Below are positions 9,291 through 17,832 of a stretch of DNA of 64,000 nucleotides, piece by piece; positions within the stretch are counted from its first letter, which is position 1; every line of letters starts with the position of its first letter. The stretch comes from Cyclobacteriaceae bacterium (GTDB taxonomy: Bacteria > Bacteroidota > Bacteroidia > Cytophagales > Cyclobacteriaceae). The DNA lies in NCBI GenBank assembly GCA_022842845.1, contig JALHOT010000004.1, positions 154,449-218,448 of the forward strand, read 5' to 3'. The notes below the pieces were generated by a model. The model had not been told where the DNA came from, searched no databases, and worked only from the letters and a program-made list of their open reading frames with translations. The position numbers were made by a program, and so were the translations under genes.

Positions 9291-10526
9291 ATGCTATATT
9301 ATTTATTCGACTATTTAGATAAGCAATTTGACCTCATGGGAGCAGGTGTATTTAAATACATCTCATTCCGCGCAGGTATGGCTGCTGTTTTGTCGCTTAT
9401 TATTACGGTATTCTTTGGCAAAATGCTCATTAATTTTTTGCGCAAGCAGCAAGTAGGTGAGGATATCCGCGATCTTGGCTTACAAGGTCAGATGGAGAAG
9501 AAGGGTACACCCACCATGGGCGGTATTATCATTATCATGGCCATTCTTATTCCAACCATTCTTTTAGCCAAGCTGGATAATGTCTATGTGATTTTGCTAA
9601 TCATCTCAACTGTCTGGTTAGGTTTAATCGGATTCCTTGATGATTACATTAAAGTTTTCAAAAAAGATAAGCAAGGTTTAGCGGGTAGATTTAAAATTAT
9701 CGGCCAAGTTGGATTAGGACTTATTGTAGGCATAACACTTTCATTTAATGATAGTGTAGTCGTGCGTGAAGTGAGTATAAAGCCTGCCGAGCTTGCCAGT
9801 CTTGAAATACTATCTCTGCAGGAGCAAGAAAGTAAACTTGAATACAAGGATGTTCCTTCTACTAAAACAACAGTACCCTTTGTTAAGAATAATGAATTTG
9901 ATTACGGAAAATTACTTCCATTTATATCAACAGATTATACTTGGATAGTCTATACATTGGTGGTGATTGTTATCATTACAGCCGTATCTAACGGTGCTAA
10001 CATTACCGATGGTATTGATGGTTTGGCAGCTGGTACCTCTGGAATTATAGCTTTGACGCTGGCTATTTTTGCTTATCTCTCAGGTCGTATTGACTTTAGC
10101 TCTTACCTCAACATTATGTACATACCCAACTTAAGTGAGTTGGTAATTTTTTGTACTGCATTGGTGGGGGCATGTCTGGGTTTCTTATGGTACAATGCTT
10201 ATCCCGCTCAAGTCTTCATGGGCGATACAGGAAGTCTTACTTTAGGTGGTGTCATTGCCGTGATTGCACTCGCAGTACGTAAGGAATTATTGATACCAAT
10301 TCTTTGCGGTATTTTTCTGATCGAGAGTTTATCAGTGATTATGCAGGTATCCTATTTTAAATACACAAAGAAGAAATATGGTGAAGGAAGAAGAATTTTT
10401 CTGATGTCGCCTTTACATCATCATTATCAAAAATTACAAATCCATGAAGCGAAGATTGTTACCCGTTTCTGGATTGTTGGAATACTCCTCGCTATTCTCA
10501 CTCTTGCAACTCTCAAATTAAGATGA
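9291..10526 (+). CDS. mraY: MraY, phospho-MurNAc-pentapeptide translocase (411 aa)
   Basis: Integral membrane enzyme that transfers phospho-MurNAc-pentapeptide to undecaprenyl phosphate, forming lipid I. Diagnostic blocks: [44 protein letters not shown] and SPLHHHYQK. At 411 aa it is about 50 residues longer than the E. coli enzyme (360 aa). Much of the excess is an acidic, charged insertion at roughly residues 155-205, in the loop before the helix leading to NGANITDG. This is common in Bacteroidota. The stop overlaps the murD start by 4 nt (ATGA). Confidence 0.97.
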   Translation: MLYYLFDYLDKQFDLMGAGVFKYISFRAGMAAVLSLIITVFFGKMLINFLRKQQVGEDIRDLGLQGQMEKKGTPTMGGIIIIMAILIPTILLAKLDNVYVILLIISTVWLGLIGFLDDYIKVFKKDKQGLAGRFKIIGQVGLGLIVGITLSFNDSVVVREVSIKPAELASLEILSLQEQESKLEYKDVPSTKTTVPFVKNNEFDYGKLLPFISTDYTWIVYTLVVIVIITAVSNGANITDGIDGLAAGTSGIIALTLAIFAYLSGRIDFSSYLNIMYIPNLSELVIFCTALVGACLGFLWYNAYPAQVFMGDTGSLTLGGVIAVIALAVRKELLIPILCGIFLIESLSVIMQVSYFKYTKKKYGEGRRIFLMSPLHHHYQKLQIHEAKIVTRFWIVGILLAILTLATLKLR

Positions 10527-11872
10527 AGCAAAGACTCGTCATATTAGGGGCCGGAGAAAGTGGAACAGGGGCTGCAATGCTAGGCCTTAAGAAGGGCTAT
10601 GAAGTGTTTGTGTCCGATCAAGGTTTAATAAAGGATAATTACAAGCAGGAGTTATCGCGTAATGGTATTGGCTTTGAGGAAGGCAAGCACACCGAAGAGT
10701 ATATTACGAATGCAAATCTTCTAATTAAGAGTCCTGGTATTCCTGATAAAGCTGAAATAATTAAGAAATGTAAAGCAGCAGGCATCGAGATTATTGATGA
10801 GTTGGAATTTGGTTTCAGGTTTATCAAGGGTAAAGTAATCGCCATTACCGGTACCAACGGTAAGACAACAACTACACTGCTTACCTATCATTTACTAAAG
10901 CAAGCTGGCGTTAAAGTAGCACTGGCGGGTAACGTAGGTTTTAGTTTGGCCAGACAAATTGCGGAACAGGACCACGATTGGTATGTCATTGAAATAAGCA
11001 GCTTTCAGTTGGATGGCACCAATTCTTTCAAGCCAGCCGTTGGCGTACTACTCAATATTACACCAGATCATTTAGATCGCTATGAATATCAGTTAAATAA
11101 TTATGTAAACTCAAAATTCAGAATACTCCGACACATGGATGGTTCGGATACTTTCATCTATTATCAAGATGATACGATTCTGAAACATGAAGTTAAGTCA
11201 AGAGTAATAGCAGCCAGTGTATTGCCAATCTCCTTAACAGATCAATCCACGCCTGTTCACTACGATGGCAGTCAGATGAGTTTTGGTTTTTCAGAAGCAT
11301 TTAAGATTGCTCAAAATGAAACTACCCTAAGGGGTCCTCATAACTTAATTAATACCATGGCTGCTGTGGCAGCTGTTCAGGTGGCAGGTTTACATGAGCA
11401 AGCGATCCGTTCAGGACTAAAAACCTTTGTGAATGCACCACACAGATTAGAATCGGTCGCAGTGATTAATGGTGTTGAGTTTGTGAATGACTCAAAAGCA
11501 ACTAATGTCGATTCTGTTGTTTATGGATTGGGAAGTTATGCCGGTCCTCTCGTTTGGATTGCAGGTGGTGTTGACAAGGGAAACGATTATTCATTAATCG
11601 CTCAGGAGGTTAAGAAAAAAGTAAAAACACTGATTTGCCTGGGTAAGGAAAACGATAAGTTGAAGAAAGCATTTGCCGGTGTAGTGCCTTCCATCTTAGA
11701 AACACAAAGCGTAAAGGACTTAGTTAAGATGGCTTTAGCAGAGGCAAAAAAAGGTGATGTCGTTTTATTATCTCCTGCCTGTGCAAGCTTTGATCTCTTT
11801 AAAAACTACGAGGACAGAGGTAACCAGTTTAGGACTGCCGTTTTAGAATTAAAAAAAGAAGTGGAGGGCTAA
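10523..11872 (+). CDS. murD: MurD, UDP-MurNAc-L-alanine:D-glutamate ligase (449 aa)
   Basis: ATP-dependent Mur ligase adding D-glutamate to UDP-MurNAc-L-Ala. It has an N-terminal Rossmann-like UDP-binding domain ([13 protein letters not shown], 5-17), ATP loop [12 protein letters not shown] (about 109-120), and a C-terminal ligase domain with [11 protein letters not shown] near 326-336. Length is normal. It overlaps mraY by 4 nt and is followed by ftsW after 4 nt. Confidence 0.97.
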   Translation: MKQRLVILGAGESGTGAAMLGLKKGYEVFVSDQGLIKDNYKQELSRNGIGFEEGKHTEEYITNANLLIKSPGIPDKAEIIKKCKAAGIEIIDELEFGFRFIKGKVIAITGTNGKTTTTLLTYHLLKQAGVKVALAGNVGFSLARQIAEQDHDWYVIEISSFQLDGTNSFKPAVGVLLNITPDHLDRYEYQLNNYVNSKFRILRHMDGSDTFIYYQDDTILKHEVKSRVIAASVLPISLTDQSTPVHYDGSQMSFGFSEAFKIAQNETTLRGPHNLINTMAAVAAVQVAGLHEQAIRSGLKTFVNAPHRLESVAVINGVEFVNDSKATNVDSVVYGLGSYAGPLVWIAGGVDKGNDYSLIAQEVKKKVKTLICLGKENDKLKKAFAGVVPSILETQSVKDLVKMALAEAKKGDVVLLSPACASFDLFKNYEDRGNQFRTAVLELKKEVEG

Positions 11873-11876
11873 TACG

Positions 11877-13055
11877 ATGGATAGGCTAAAAGTATGGGCT
11901 GACAAGAATCTGCAAGGTGACAAGGTTATCTGGGCTGTTGTCTTTGCCTTGTCTATGATTAGCATATTGGTTGTATACAGCTCTATCGGAACCTTAGCAT
12001 ACAAGCGCACGGTTAGCCCAGAGAAGTTCTTGCTAACACATACCATGCATGTCTTTATCGGTCTTGCAGCCATGTGGTTTGCTCATAAAGTTGATTATCG
12101 TTACTATTCTAAAATATCAAAGATTGCATTACTCGTTAGTGTGCCATTATTGATTTATACTTTTACTAACGGAACAACCATCAATGATGCTGCCCGCTGG
12201 ATTCAGATTCCCATCATTGGCACTTCTTTTCAGCCATCTGATTTTGCCAGCTTGGCATTGATCGTGAACCTGGCAAGTATGTTGGCCAAGCGTCAGCAAA
12301 ACATTGATGATATCAAGGAATCGCTGATTCCAATTCTCTTCTGGTGCGGAATTATTTGCGGATTGATTGCACTTACCAATTTATCAACAGCGGTGTTATT
12401 ATTAATCACCTGTATGTTGATCATGTTCATTGGTCGTGTACCGGCACGTTATCTCGCCATGCTTGTCTTTGTAGGCTTATTATTTGGTGCATTGGCAGTT
12501 GCTTTTGGTGTTCGTGGTGAAACAGCTAAGAATCGTATTAAGAATTTTGTGAATGGTACTGAGCTTCCTTTCCAGGCGAAGCATGCGCGCATTGCCATCG
12601 CTACCGGAGGGATTACAGGAAAGGGTCCTGGTAACAGTGATCAGCGAAACATCCTTCCACATCCCTATTCAGATTTTGTATATGCCATTGTGATAGAAGA
12701 ATATGGTATGATTGGTGGTATCGTGGTGTTGGTGTTGTACCTGGTCCTATTGCACCGAGGGATGAAGGCTGCCTACAATAGTGAGCGTGCCTTTGGTGGA
12801 TTGCTGTCCGCAGGATTAAGCTTTGACTTGGTCTGCCAGGCCATGGTCAACATGGGAGTTGTCGTTGGCCTAGGTCCTATTACAGGTCAACCCTTGCCAT
12901 TGATTTCGATGGGAGGTACCTCCATGGTATTTACCGGACTTGCTTTGGGTATTGTATTAAGTGTGAGCAGAGGTGAGCAGCAGGATGAAGTATGGGATAA
13001 GCAAAGTGGTGAACAAGAAGTAAAAGAAAAAAATGAAACTGCGAAAGCAGCTTAA
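11877..13055 (+). CDS. ftsW: FtsW, SEDS-family septal peptidoglycan polymerase (392 aa)
   Basis: Polytopic membrane glycosyltransferase of the SEDS family that polymerises lipid II at the septum with FtsI. Family signatures: ARWIQIPIIGTSFQPSDFAS, KGPGNSDQRNILPHPYSDFVYAIVIEE-type block near residues 245-270, and the C-terminal GQPLPLISMGGTSM. About ten helices are expected. Placement between murD and murG identifies FtsW rather than RodA. A 73-nt gap carrying an inverted repeat separates it from murG. Confidence 0.95.
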   Translation: MDRLKVWADKNLQGDKVIWAVVFALSMISILVVYSSIGTLAYKRTVSPEKFLLTHTMHVFIGLAAMWFAHKVDYRYYSKISKIALLVSVPLLIYTFTNGTTINDAARWIQIPIIGTSFQPSDFASLALIVNLASMLAKRQQNIDDIKESLIPILFWCGIICGLIALTNLSTAVLLLITCMLIMFIGRVPARYLAMLVFVGLLFGALAVAFGVRGETAKNRIKNFVNGTELPFQAKHARIAIATGGITGKGPGNSDQRNILPHPYSDFVYAIVIEEYGMIGGIVVLVLYLVLLHRGMKAAYNSERAFGGLLSAGLSFDLVCQAMVNMGVVVGLGPITGQPLPLISMGGTSMVFTGLALGIVLSVSRGEQQDEVWDKQSGEQEVKEKNETAKAA

Positions 13056-13068
13056 GATAGCTACGAGC

Positions 13069-13115
13069 TACCGGCTTCGAGCTTTGAGCTCGGGGCTGAC
13101 AGCTCGAAGCCTGTA
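13069..13115. repeat. inverted repeat between ftsW and murG
   Basis: Perfect 11-bp arms GGCTTCGAGCT (13073-13083) and AGCTCGAAGCC (13101-13111), extendable to 15 bp with one mismatch (13069-13083 / 13101-13115). The surrounding gap is full of AGCT-type units. It could fold into a hairpin in the dcw transcript. There is no U-run, so it does not look like a simple terminator. Confidence 0.7.
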
Positions 13116-13128
13116 ACTGAAAATAAGA

Positions 13129-14238
13129 GTGAAAGAAACAAAACCATATCGTCTTATCATCAGCGGAGGAGGTACCGGAGGACATATATTTCCGGCTATT
13201 GCCATCGCGAATGAGTTCCGTCATCGTCACCCGGATGCACAAATTTTATTTGTAGGTGCGCAAGGCAAAATGGAAATGGTGCGTGTGCCTGAAGCTGGCT
13301 ATAAAATTATAGGTTTATGGATCAGCGGGCTGCAGAGAAAACTCACCTGGAAAAACTTATTGTTCCCTTTTAAGCTTGTATTCAGTTATATACGAGCAGC
13401 GGCCATACTACAAAGATTTAAACCGCATGCTGTTATTGGCACTGGAGGTTATGCGAGCGGTCCTATTATGATGGCTGCAACCCGCTTAGGTTACAATGCA
13501 GTAATTCAAGAGCAGAATTCTTTTGCCGGGCTTGCGAATAAGCAAGTAGCTAACCGGGTTAAAAAAGTATGTGTGGCTTACGAAGGCATGGAAAATTATT
13601 TTCCTAAAGATAAGATTGTCTTAACTGGAAATCCTGTTCGCAAAGATCTTCTGGATATTGAATCCAAAAGAGCCAAAGCCTTGAATCACTTTGGTTTCGA
13701 TTCAAACAAGAAAACACTTCTTATCATAGGAGGCAGTCTTGGTGCCAGAACAATCAATAAGAGCATAATTAAATGTATCGATAAACTTCAGGAGACAGGT
13801 GTGCAAATTATTTGGCAAACCGGTAAAGGATATTATGCAGCCAGCAAAGAGGCCTTATCAGGTCAGGATTTAAGAAGAATCCGCCTGCATGATTTCCTGA
13901 AAGAAATGGATTTGGCTTATGCTGCTGCTGATGTAGTGATTTCAAGAAGTGGAGCACTGGCGGTATCTGAGCTTTGTATTGCCGGAAAGGCAACCATACT
14001 CGTGCCCTCACCTAATGTGGCAGAAGATCATCAAACAAAAAATGCCATGGCCTTGGTTAATAAAGAGGCGGCAGTGTTGGTGAAGGATGGTGATGCAATG
14101 AAGACACTGGTAGATACAGCATTGACGCTCTTGTTTGATGAGGTACGTTGCCAACGATTACAGAAAAACATTAAAGCATTGGCGAAGCCAAGCGCAACAA
14201 GTGATATAGTAAATCAAATTGAAGCATTGATTAAGTGA
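13129..14238 (+). CDS. murG: MurG, lipid II synthase (369 aa)
   Basis: Peripheral inner-membrane GT28 glycosyltransferase transferring GlcNAc to lipid I to make lipid II. The N-terminal glycine-rich loop SGGGTGGHIFPAIAIA (about 9-24) and the second domain with GGSLGARTINKS and ISRSGALAVSELCIAGKA are diagnostic. The start is GTG at 13129. The end overlaps the GTG start of murC by 4 nt (GTGA). Length is normal. Confidence 0.97.
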   Translation: MKETKPYRLIISGGGTGGHIFPAIAIANEFRHRHPDAQILFVGAQGKMEMVRVPEAGYKIIGLWISGLQRKLTWKNLLFPFKLVFSYIRAAAILQRFKPHAVIGTGGYASGPIMMAATRLGYNAVIQEQNSFAGLANKQVANRVKKVCVAYEGMENYFPKDKIVLTGNPVRKDLLDIESKRAKALNHFGFDSNKKTLLIIGGSLGARTINKSIIKCIDKLQETGVQIIWQTGKGYYAASKEALSGQDLRRIRLHDFLKEMDLAYAAADVVISRSGALAVSELCIAGKATILVPSPNVAEDHQTKNAMALVNKEAAVLVKDGDAMKTLVDTALTLLFDEVRCQRLQKNIKALAKPSATSDIVNQIEALIK

Positions 14239-15629
14239 GACTAGACCAATACGATAATATTTATTTCCTGGGAATCGGAGGCATAGGCATGAGTGCTCAG
14301 GCACGCTGGTTTATTAAAAAAGGACTTCGCGTCTTTGGATACGATAAAACTTCGACTGCTTTAACAGAAGCGCTTCAAGCTGAAGGGATGCAAATTCATT
14401 TTAATGATGCTGTTGAGGCCATTCCCGCATTAGTGAAAGATAACAAAGAGAAGACACTGGTAATCTATACACCTGCCATTCCTAAAGATCATGCTGAACA
14501 TGCATATTTACAAGAGCAAGGTTTTACCATATTAAAGCGCTCAGAAGTGCTTGGGCTGTTGACTAAGAATTACAAGACCATAGCAGTAGCGGGTACACAT
14601 GGAAAAACCACCACATCATCTATGGTGGCCCACATATTGAAAGTAGCGAACCAAAATATGGTTGCTTTTCTGGGAGGCATTACAACCAACTACGAATCAA
14701 ACCTTGTCATGAATGGAGAAGTGACAAAGGAGACAGTCGTGGTTGTAGAAGCAGATGAGTTTGATCGTTCGTTCTTAAAATTATTTCCTGAAATAGCGAT
14801 CATCACTTCTGCAGATCCGGATCATCTTGATATTTATGGTGATCACGAAAGCGTTATTACTTCATTCAGAGATTTTGCAAAACAAATCAACCAAAATGGT
14901 TCATTAATCATCCATGAATCGATTGACCAATTATTAACCACTGAGCTATCCGGCATCAACAAGGTTAATTACAGTATGAGCCGGGGAGACTTTTTTGCCG
15001 AGCATATTACTTCGAAAGGAGGATTTTTTGAGTTTGATCTTCACGGTTTTGGGAAGGTGCAACATATTACTCTCGGTATCCCTGGTTTTCATAATGTAGA
15101 AAATGCTATAGCCGCGGCAATAGCCACTCATAAAGCAGGTGTTGATTTGGCTACCATTAAACAAGCACTTACTACATTCAAGGGTGTTAAACGCAGGTTC
15201 GAGTTTATCTTGAAAGGTAACCATGTTACCTACGTGGATGATTATGCTCACCATCCAACAGAAATTGAAGCATTCTTGCGTTCATTGAAATCAATGTATC
15301 CACGTAAAAAGTTGACAGTCATCTTTCAGCCTCACTTGTTTACACGCACCCGTGATTTTGCGAAGGGCTTTGCTGATAGTTTAAGCATTGCTGATGAATT
15401 GTTTCTGATGGAGATATATCCGGCAAGGGAGCTCCCCATCCCGGGTGTAGATGCAGACATTATATTTAAAGATGTTACCTGTAAAATAAAGACCAGATGT
15501 TCTAAAGAGGATCTAATGGCAAAACTTTCATCAAGTACTATAGATCTGGTGGCCACTGTAGGGGCTGGTGATATTGATACGTTTATTCAACCTATTAAGA
15601 AAATGTTGATTGAAAAGTATGAAGCTTAA
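14235..15629 (+). CDS. murC: MurC, UDP-MurNAc:L-alanine ligase (464 aa)
   Basis: ATP-dependent Mur ligase adding L-alanine to UDP-MurNAc, the first peptide step. Motifs: GIGGIGMSAQA near residue 13 (UDP-sugar site), ATP loop VAGTHGKTTTSSM (about 116-128), EADEFDRSF, and YVDDYAHHPTEIEA in the last third. The start is GTG at 14235, coupled to murG. The reading frame ends inside the 5' end of ftsQ. murB, often adjacent in other phyla, is absent here. Confidence 0.97.
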   Translation: MRLDQYDNIYFLGIGGIGMSAQARWFIKKGLRVFGYDKTSTALTEALQAEGMQIHFNDAVEAIPALVKDNKEKTLVIYTPAIPKDHAEHAYLQEQGFTILKRSEVLGLLTKNYKTIAVAGTHGKTTTSSMVAHILKVANQNMVAFLGGITTNYESNLVMNGEVTKETVVVVEADEFDRSFLKLFPEIAIITSADPDHLDIYGDHESVITSFRDFAKQINQNGSLIIHESIDQLLTTELSGINKVNYSMSRGDFFAEHITSKGGFFEFDLHGFGKVQHITLGIPGFHNVENAIAAAIATHKAGVDLATIKQALTTFKGVKRRFEFILKGNHVTYVDDYAHHPTEIEAFLRSLKSMYPRKKLTVIFQPHLFTRTRDFAKGFADSLSIADELFLMEIYPARELPIPGVDADIIFKDVTCKIKTRCSKEDLMAKLSSSTIDLVATVGAGDIDTFIQPIKKMLIEKYEA

Positions 15630-16383
15630 TTTCAACATACGAAACGATGTAAAAGGGGTGCTGGCATTGGCATCTTTGCTAGTGCTCATTGCTTTTGCCG
15701 AACGTGAAACCCACGATACGGCTGTAAAGCAGATATCTATTGATATTGATAATGTAGAAGAGAACCACTTCATCGAAGAAGAAGATGTAAGACGATTGAT
15801 GCAATTCAATCAGCAAAATCTAATCGGGGCTTCAATGGGTAGTATCAGTTTGAAAGAAATTGAGAAGCGTATCAAAACCGATAAGTTTATTGAAGATGCA
15901 GAATTATATAGCGACCTAAAGGGTAACCTATTGGTAAATGTTGAATTACGCAGACCTATTGCACGTATCGTTCGCAACGATGGACCGGATGCCTACATAG
16001 CGGAGGATGGAACCATCATGCCTGTATCTGAAAAATTCACTTCACGTGTAATCTTAGTCAGTGGTTCATATGCGCGCCAATTGCTAAGCATGGGAAATCT
16101 TAATTACTCAGAGGAAGGCAAATTATTGATGGAACTTATGGAGCTCATAGGGGAAGACGATTTCTGGAAGGCACAGATTGCGCAACTCGATATCGATTCA
16201 AAATTGAATGTTACCCTTTTTCCCCAAGTAGGTGACGAGTTGATTGAATTTGGTAACCCCGATCAGGCTGAAGAAAAGTTAAAGAAGTTGATGATTTTTT
16301 ATAAGGAAATATTACCTGTAAAGGGCTGGAATAAGTATAAACGAGTTAATCTCCAATACGAAGGACAAATCGTTGCGGAATAA
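15619..16383 (+). CDS. ftsQ: FtsQ-like cell division protein (254 aa)
   Basis: Bitopic divisome protein: a short cytoplasmic N terminus, one membrane helix (about 10-26, VLALASLLVLIAF), then a periplasmic POTRA/FtsQ beta region. Sequence is weakly conserved; the call relies on topology and position between murC and ftsA. I chose the ATG at 15619, which overlaps murC by 11 nt. A TTG at 15610 in the same frame would add three residues. The gap to ftsA is 32 nt. Confidence 0.88.
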   Translation: MKLNFNIRNDVKGVLALASLLVLIAFAERETHDTAVKQISIDIDNVEENHFIEEEDVRRLMQFNQQNLIGASMGSISLKEIEKRIKTDKFIEDAELYSDLKGNLLVNVELRRPIARIVRNDGPDAYIAEDGTIMPVSEKFTSRVILVSGSYARQLLSMGNLNYSEEGKLLMELMELIGEDDFWKAQIAQLDIDSKLNVTLFPQVGDELIEFGNPDQAEEKLKKLMIFYKEILPVKGWNKYKRVNLQYEGQIVAE

Positions 16384-16394
16384 ATAAAGAAATA

Positions 16395-16404
16395 ACAACC
16401 ACTA
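16395..16404 (+). promoter_or_regulatory. leader word ACAACCACTA upstream of ftsA
   Basis: The 10-mer lies 11 nt before the ftsA ATG and extends to AACAACCACTAAA, identical over 13 nt to the copy before ftsZ. Confidence 0.4.
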
Positions 16405-16415
16405 AACACACAATC

Positions 16416-17732
16416 ATGGAACAGGAAAAAATAGTTGTAGGTCTCGATATAGGCACAACTAAGATTTGCGCGATCGTTGGTCGCAAAAACGAGTTTGGTA
16501 AACTCGAAGTGTTAGGCATGGGCAAGGCAGAGAGCGAAGGCGTTGTGAAGGGCATCGTGTTTAATATTGATAAAACTGTCTATGCTATTGAAAAAGCTAT
16601 CAAAGAAGCCAGTGATCAGTCAGGTATTGATATCGGAGTGGTCAATGTAGGCATTGCAGGTCAACACATACGTAGCTTTGTACAACACGGTGGTATTACG
16701 CGTTCTTCTAAGGAAGACGAAATCACGGTGGATGATGTAGAGCGCCTGACCCAGGATATGTACCGCATGGTAGTTCCTCCGGGTAGTCAGATCATTCACG
16801 TAATGCCACAAGATTATATGGTCGATTACGAGGAAGGTATCAAAGAACCTGTAGGTATGTCGGGCGTGCGTCTTGAGGCTGATTTCCATGTAATCACTGC
16901 GCAAACCAATGCTATCAATAATATTCACAAGTGTGTGCGCAAGGCAGGATTGGAAATTGAAGATTTAATCCTTGAGCCCCTGGCTTCCAGTTTGGCTGTA
17001 CTCAGTGATGAAGAAAAAGAAGCAGGTGTTTGTCTTATCGACATTGGTGGTGGTACTACCGATATTGCAATATTCTATGATAACATCATTCGTCACTCAG
17101 CTGTCATTCCTTTTGGTGGTAACATCGTTACCAACGATATCAAGCAAGGGCTCATGGTATTGCAACAGCAAGCCGAGCGTTTAAAGACTTCATTCGGACG
17201 TGCTATTGCCGAAGAAGCAAATGCCAATGAAATAGTAGCTATACCAGGTATCAGAAATCGCGACACCAAAGAGATTTCAGTAAAGAATCTTTCCAACATC
17301 ATTCAGGCCAGAATGGAGGAGATTATTGAAATGGCTCATGCTGAAATTATCAGCTCTGGTTACGAAAACAGATTGGCTGGTGGAATTGTGATTACAGGTG
17401 GCGGAGCCCAGTTGGCCAATCTCAAGCAACTGGTTGAGTACATGACTGGCATGGATACCCGCATAGGTTATCCAAACGAACATCTTGGAAAAGGTAAAGT
17501 AGAAATCGTAAAGAGCCCTATGTATGCAACAGCCGTAGGACTCGTGTTATCCGGCTTCCGTTCACTTGACGAAAGAGAAGATCGTTACAGAGAGGCGAGA
17601 GAAGTAATCAGAACAGTAAAGGCAAAGAAACCTGTAAGCGCTCCTTCATCTTCAAAGAATTTCTTTAACGATATTCTTACCAAGACGAAGAGTTTGTTGA
17701 TAGATGATTTGAATGATAAGAATGAGTACTAG
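16416..17732 (+). CDS. ftsA: FtsA, actin-like cell division protein (438 aa)
   Basis: Actin-fold ATPase that tethers FtsZ to the membrane. Phosphate-1 motif VGLDIGTTKICAIVG (about 8-22), phosphate-2 motif CLIDIGGGTTDIAIF, and adenosine motif GGIVITGGGAQL are all visible, with the 1C-domain segment between phosphate-1 and residue about 160. The C terminus is a charged linker followed by a short segment ending LLIDDLNDKNEY. Here the usual membrane-targeting amphipathic helix would be FFNDILTKTKSLLIDDL. Upstream of ftsZ across a 100-nt gap with a large hairpin. Confidence 0.96.
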   Translation: MEQEKIVVGLDIGTTKICAIVGRKNEFGKLEVLGMGKAESEGVVKGIVFNIDKTVYAIEKAIKEASDQSGIDIGVVNVGIAGQHIRSFVQHGGITRSSKEDEITVDDVERLTQDMYRMVVPPGSQIIHVMPQDYMVDYEEGIKEPVGMSGVRLEADFHVITAQTNAINNIHKCVRKAGLEIEDLILEPLASSLAVLSDEEKEAGVCLIDIGGGTTDIAIFYDNIIRHSAVIPFGGNIVTNDIKQGLMVLQQQAERLKTSFGRAIAEEANANEIVAIPGIRNRDTKEISVKNLSNIIQARMEEIIEMAHAEIISSGYENRLAGGIVITGGGAQLANLKQLVEYMTGMDTRIGYPNEHLGKGKVEIVKSPMYATAVGLVLSGFRSLDEREDRYREAREVIRTVKAKKPVSAPSSSKNFFNDILTKTKSLLIDDLNDKNEY

Positions 17733-17743
17733 ACTTTAAGACG

Positions 17744-17792
17744 TTAGTAGCAAGACATAAGACTACGTTCAAGTCTAATGTCTTACTACTAA
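17744..17792. repeat. 20-bp imperfect inverted repeat between ftsA and ftsZ
   Basis: Arms at 17744-17763 and 17773-17792 match at 18 of 20 positions around a 9-nt loop. They are built from AGTAG and AAGAC/GTCTT units that also recur on both sides (17733-17740, 17793-17806). No U-run follows, so attenuation, RNA processing or stability control are more likely than termination. Confidence 0.75.
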
Positions 17793-17810
17793 AGTCTCAC
17801 TACTAATAGA

Positions 17811-17820
17811 ACAACCACTA
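17811..17820 (+). promoter_or_regulatory. leader word ACAACCACTA upstream of ftsZ
   Basis: Third copy of the 10-mer, 12 nt before the ftsZ ATG and directly after the large hairpin. Confidence 0.4.
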
Positions 17821-17832
17821 AATCAAAAGAAT

